From Streptomyces sp. AC1-42W (GTDB lineage Bacteria > Actinomycetota > Actinomycetes > Streptomycetales > Streptomycetaceae): 64,000 bases of DNA. The position numbers and the translations under genes are program-made. Every line of letters begins with the position of its first letter. The first letter of the stretch is position 1. The stretch lies in NCBI RefSeq assembly GCF_003248355.1, contig NZ_QKWY01000002.1, positions 496,001 through 560,000 of the forward strand, written 5' to 3'. Positions 61,949 to 64,000 of this stretch are shown piece after piece. The notes under the pieces were generated by a model that was given only the letters and a program-made list of their open reading frames with translations, was not told the origin of the DNA and ran no database searches.

Positions 61949-62854
61949 TCAGCCGCTCGGGGCCTCCCTGCGGCTGTACACCCAGTAGCCCGCCGTGGTC
62001 AGCACTGTCGTGTAGAGCAGGAAGACCATCAGAGCCACGGGCGTCGAGAGATCCGAGCCCACCATGGCCGTCGCGAATGATTGATCCTCTTCCGGCAGCG
62101 CCGAGATGTCGGTGAGCATCGCCCGGCCGGCCGCGAAGGGTAGCCAGTCGGCCACCCCATCCAGGCCAGGCACGAGTTCCAGCAGCAGACCTGCCAGTCG
62201 CTCGGCCAGCAGCGGCCACATGCAAAGCACCAGCACCGGAACAATTCTGTTCCGCATCAGCGCCACCAGCGCCATGCACAGCAGTGCCCAGCAGCCCATC
62301 CACAGCACGAACCGGAGCACCGGGACCAACACCGCGCCCCACGTCGGTTGCGGTGCTCCGGAAACAGCGAGAACGATGGCTGCCGAGATCGCGCCCACCA
62401 GCGCGCTGGCGGTCGCGACGAGAGCGCCCACCAGGAACCCGACCGCTCCCTTTGCCGCGTATGCCACTCGACACCCGTTGACAGCCAGCCATGTCGTGCG
62501 CGCCGCGCCCCGGACCAGGTCGGTGGAGACCGGGCCCGTACCGAGAATCAGCACGAAGAAGCACAGCATGGGGAGCTGGGTCGCCATGGGTGCCCATGCC
62601 AGCAAGTCGCCCATCGACGCGGCGCTGATCTCCCGCGTCCTGTCCAGGTCGAACAGGAGGCCAGGTCCGGTCAGCAGGCTCAGCGTTGCCACCACACCCA
62701 GAAGAACCCATGTGGAGCGCAGGCCTGTGAGATGTCGCCACTCGTATCGGCACGCGTTGCGGAACGCTTTGTTGACCGGGATCACTCGCGGCATAACAGA
62801 CGGGGGTACGGATACACCGGCGGAGGGAGAAGTGCGTGCCGGGGACTCGGTCAT
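61949..62854 (-). CDS. ABC transporter permease
   Basis: A 301-residue protein with six to seven hydrophobic segments, starting YEWRHLTGLRSTWVLLGVVATLSLL and ending LYTTVLTTAGYWVYSRRE. This fits the ABC-2 type export permease. The start overlaps the ATPase stop by 4 bases (ATGA). Exports an unknown substrate, possibly a peptide or drug. Confidence 0.88.
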   Translation of the reverse strand: MTESPARTSPSAGVSVPPSVMPRVIPVNKAFRNACRYEWRHLTGLRSTWVLLGVVATLSLLTGPGLLFDLDRTREISAASMGDLLAWAPMATQLPMLCFFVLILGTGPVSTDLVRGAARTTWLAVNGCRVAYAAKGAVGFLVGALVATASALVGAISAAIVLAVSGAPQPTWGAVLVPVLRFVLWMGCWALLCMALVALMRNRIVPVLVLCMWPLLAERLAGLLLELVPGLDGVADWLPFAAGRAMLTDISALPEEDQSFATAMVGSDLSTPVALMVFLLYTTVLTTAGYWVYSRREAPSG

Positions 62855-63786
62855 GAGATCCTGAACTCCTCTTCCGCAATGGAGAGATAGAAGTCCTCCA
62901 GTGACGGCATTTCCTCGGACAGCCAGTGCAGGGGCACACGGCTCTCCGCTGCCATGGTGGCAACCTTGATCCGATCCAGGCCCGTGATGCGCGCGCTCGA
63001 CCCACCCGCCGGTTCGAGTTCGCCACCCTTCTCCTTCACCAGACGCGAGAGTTTCGGCATGTCCGGCGTCTGCACGGTTACCACAGCCTGGCCGCGCGCT
63101 CTCGTTAACAGGGTTGCGATCGACGAGGCGGCCACGACGCGGCCCCGCGACAGCACCACTACACGGTCCGCGAGTTGCTCCATCTCGCCCAGCAGGTGAC
63201 TGGACACCATCACTGCCCTGCCCTGAGCGGCCTGGGCCCGCAAGAAGTCACGCAGCCAGCGGATCGCGTGCGGGTCGAGACCGTTTGCGGGCTCGTCCAG
63301 AATGAGTACCGGGGGGTCGCCCAGCAACGCTTGCGCGATTCCCAAGCGTTGTGCCATTCCGAGGGAGAGCTGTGACAGTTTCAGCCGGGCGGCCTGCGCG
63401 AGCCCCACCTGCTCCAGCACATCCTCGACACGTCGGTCGGACGCGCCGCAACCGGCTGCCACCATCCGTAGGTGCGACCGGACCCGGTGCTTCGGGTGGC
63501 CCGCCACTCCACCGAGCACTGCGCCCACGATGCTTCCGGGGGAACCCCAATCATGCAGCGGCCGGCCAAGGAAGAGTGTTTTCCCCCCACCCCGGGCAAG
63601 ATCCAGCATCAACCGGATGGCGGTCGTCTTCCCAGCACCATTTGCGCCGACCAAGCCGGTTACCTTGCCTGCGTGCAAGGTCAATGACACGTCATCAAGC
63701 ACAGACCTGCTGCCGAACGAGCGCCGCAGGTTCCGCGCCTCGGCCAGTACGTCCCCTCGCGGCACAGCATGTTCCTTACGTTCCAC
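62851..63786 (-). CDS. ABC transporter ATP-binding protein
   Basis: A 311-residue ATPase with Walker A GLVGANGAGKTTAIRLML, signature LSLGMAQRLGIAQALLG, Walker B VLILDEPANGLDP and H-loop VMVSSHLLGEMEQ. The C-terminal 80 residues are an extension common to ABC-2 exporters. It forms an exporter with the downstream permease; an upstream small membrane protein is on the same strand. Confidence 0.94.
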   Translation of the reverse strand: MERKEHAVPRGDVLAEARNLRRSFGSRSVLDDVSLTLHAGKVTGLVGANGAGKTTAIRLMLDLARGGGKTLFLGRPLHDWGSPGSIVGAVLGGVAGHPKHRVRSHLRMVAAGCGASDRRVEDVLEQVGLAQAARLKLSQLSLGMAQRLGIAQALLGDPPVLILDEPANGLDPHAIRWLRDFLRAQAAQGRAVMVSSHLLGEMEQLADRVVVLSRGRVVAASSIATLLTRARGQAVVTVQTPDMPKLSRLVKEKGGELEPAGGSSARITGLDRIKVATMAAESRVPLHWLSEEMPSLEDFYLSIAEEEFRIS

Positions 63787-63805
63787 ATGTGATCCTGGCT
63801 CCTGG

Positions 63806-64000
63806 TCAGGGCCAGGTGAATCCCTTGGTGAGGCCGAAGAGCACTGAGATCAGAGCCACCGCCCCGAGTGGGAAGATCACGAACGCGCCAGGCCATTCAC
63901 GGCGGACAGCGCTCCAGACCGCAGCAGCGAACGGCCCCAGAAGACTGGTTGCCATCAGGCCCCAACCCCAGCCTTGGCTGTCGAACACGTTGAACGAGAT
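63806..64000 (-). CDS. Small membrane protein, 5' end probably outside window
   Basis: The frame is open to the window edge at 64000; the first in-frame GTG is 63988 (MFDSQGWGWG), so the protein is either 60 residues or longer. Two hydrophobic segments (MATSLLGPFAAAVWSAV and FVIFPLGAVALISVLFGLT) suggest a membrane protein. It stops 19 bp before the ABC ATPase start and probably belongs to that operon. Confidence 0.55.
   Translation of the reverse strand: MSFNVFDSQGWGWGLMATSLLGPFAAAVWSAVRREWPGAFVIFPLGAVALISVLFGLTKGFTWP

Overview
The window is high-GC actinobacterial DNA and almost certainly a Streptomyces chromosome. The grounds are strong G/C bias at third codon positions, frequent GTG starts and GTGA/ATGA overlaps, futalosine-pathway menaquinone genes, DUF2530, DUF3027 and DUF6177-type proteins, and a GH9 cellulase under CebR-type boxes. 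No rRNA, tRNA or CRISPR array was seen.

Layout. 1-4 kb: partial GNAT acetyltransferase, then divergent copper genes copA and cutC with a perfect CsoR-type operator. 4.1-11.5 kb: a TPR-type regulator divergent from a 27-residue Pro/Gly peptide ORF and a tightly coupled six-gene operon (TIM-barrel isomerase, Gfo/Idh/MocA oxidoreductase, archaeal-type S-adenosylmethionine synthetase, HprK-like P-loop protein, family-2 glycosyltransferase, CofE-like glutamyl ligase). I do not recognise this as a characterised pathway, and it is the best candidate here for an undescribed system. 11.6-14.4 kb: secreted GH9 cellulase. 14.4-24 kb: housekeeping and conserved genes (HelR/UvrD-like helicase with a frameshift, XPB-like helicase, helicase-associated protein, membrane proteins, HAD hydrolase). 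24-29.3 kb: a type VII secretion-type toxin operon (DUF6507, WXG-like toxin with a nuclease-like C-terminus, unknown protein, DUF6177) whose toxin gene is split by a 162-bp MITE. 29.3-30.1 kb: small membrane protein and cold-shock protein.

30.1-45.1 kb is an accessory island between the cold-shock gene and mqnD/mqnB. It holds an EEP-family pseudogene, an aminotransferase plus HTH-FGE pair, a GNAT-like gene, and an FxLD-type class I lanthipeptide cluster: precursor, LanB, LanC, SpaB_C-like protein, PCMT-like methyltransferase and a helical protein. An IS200/IS605 element sits in frame-restorable fashion inside lanB. A second, identical MITE separates the SpaB_C domain from the methyltransferase. 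An IS1634-type element and a truncated IS630-type element close the island.

45.1-64 kb returns to conserved genes: SMI1/KNR4 protein, mqnD, mqnB, a lipoprotein, an MFS protein, DUF3027, a Hsp90/sacsin-like ATPase, a P-type ATPase, DUF2530, an NCS2 permease, a ribbon-helix-helix protein, a MarR-MFS pair, an aldo/keto reductase and an ABC exporter. The last gene runs off the window end.
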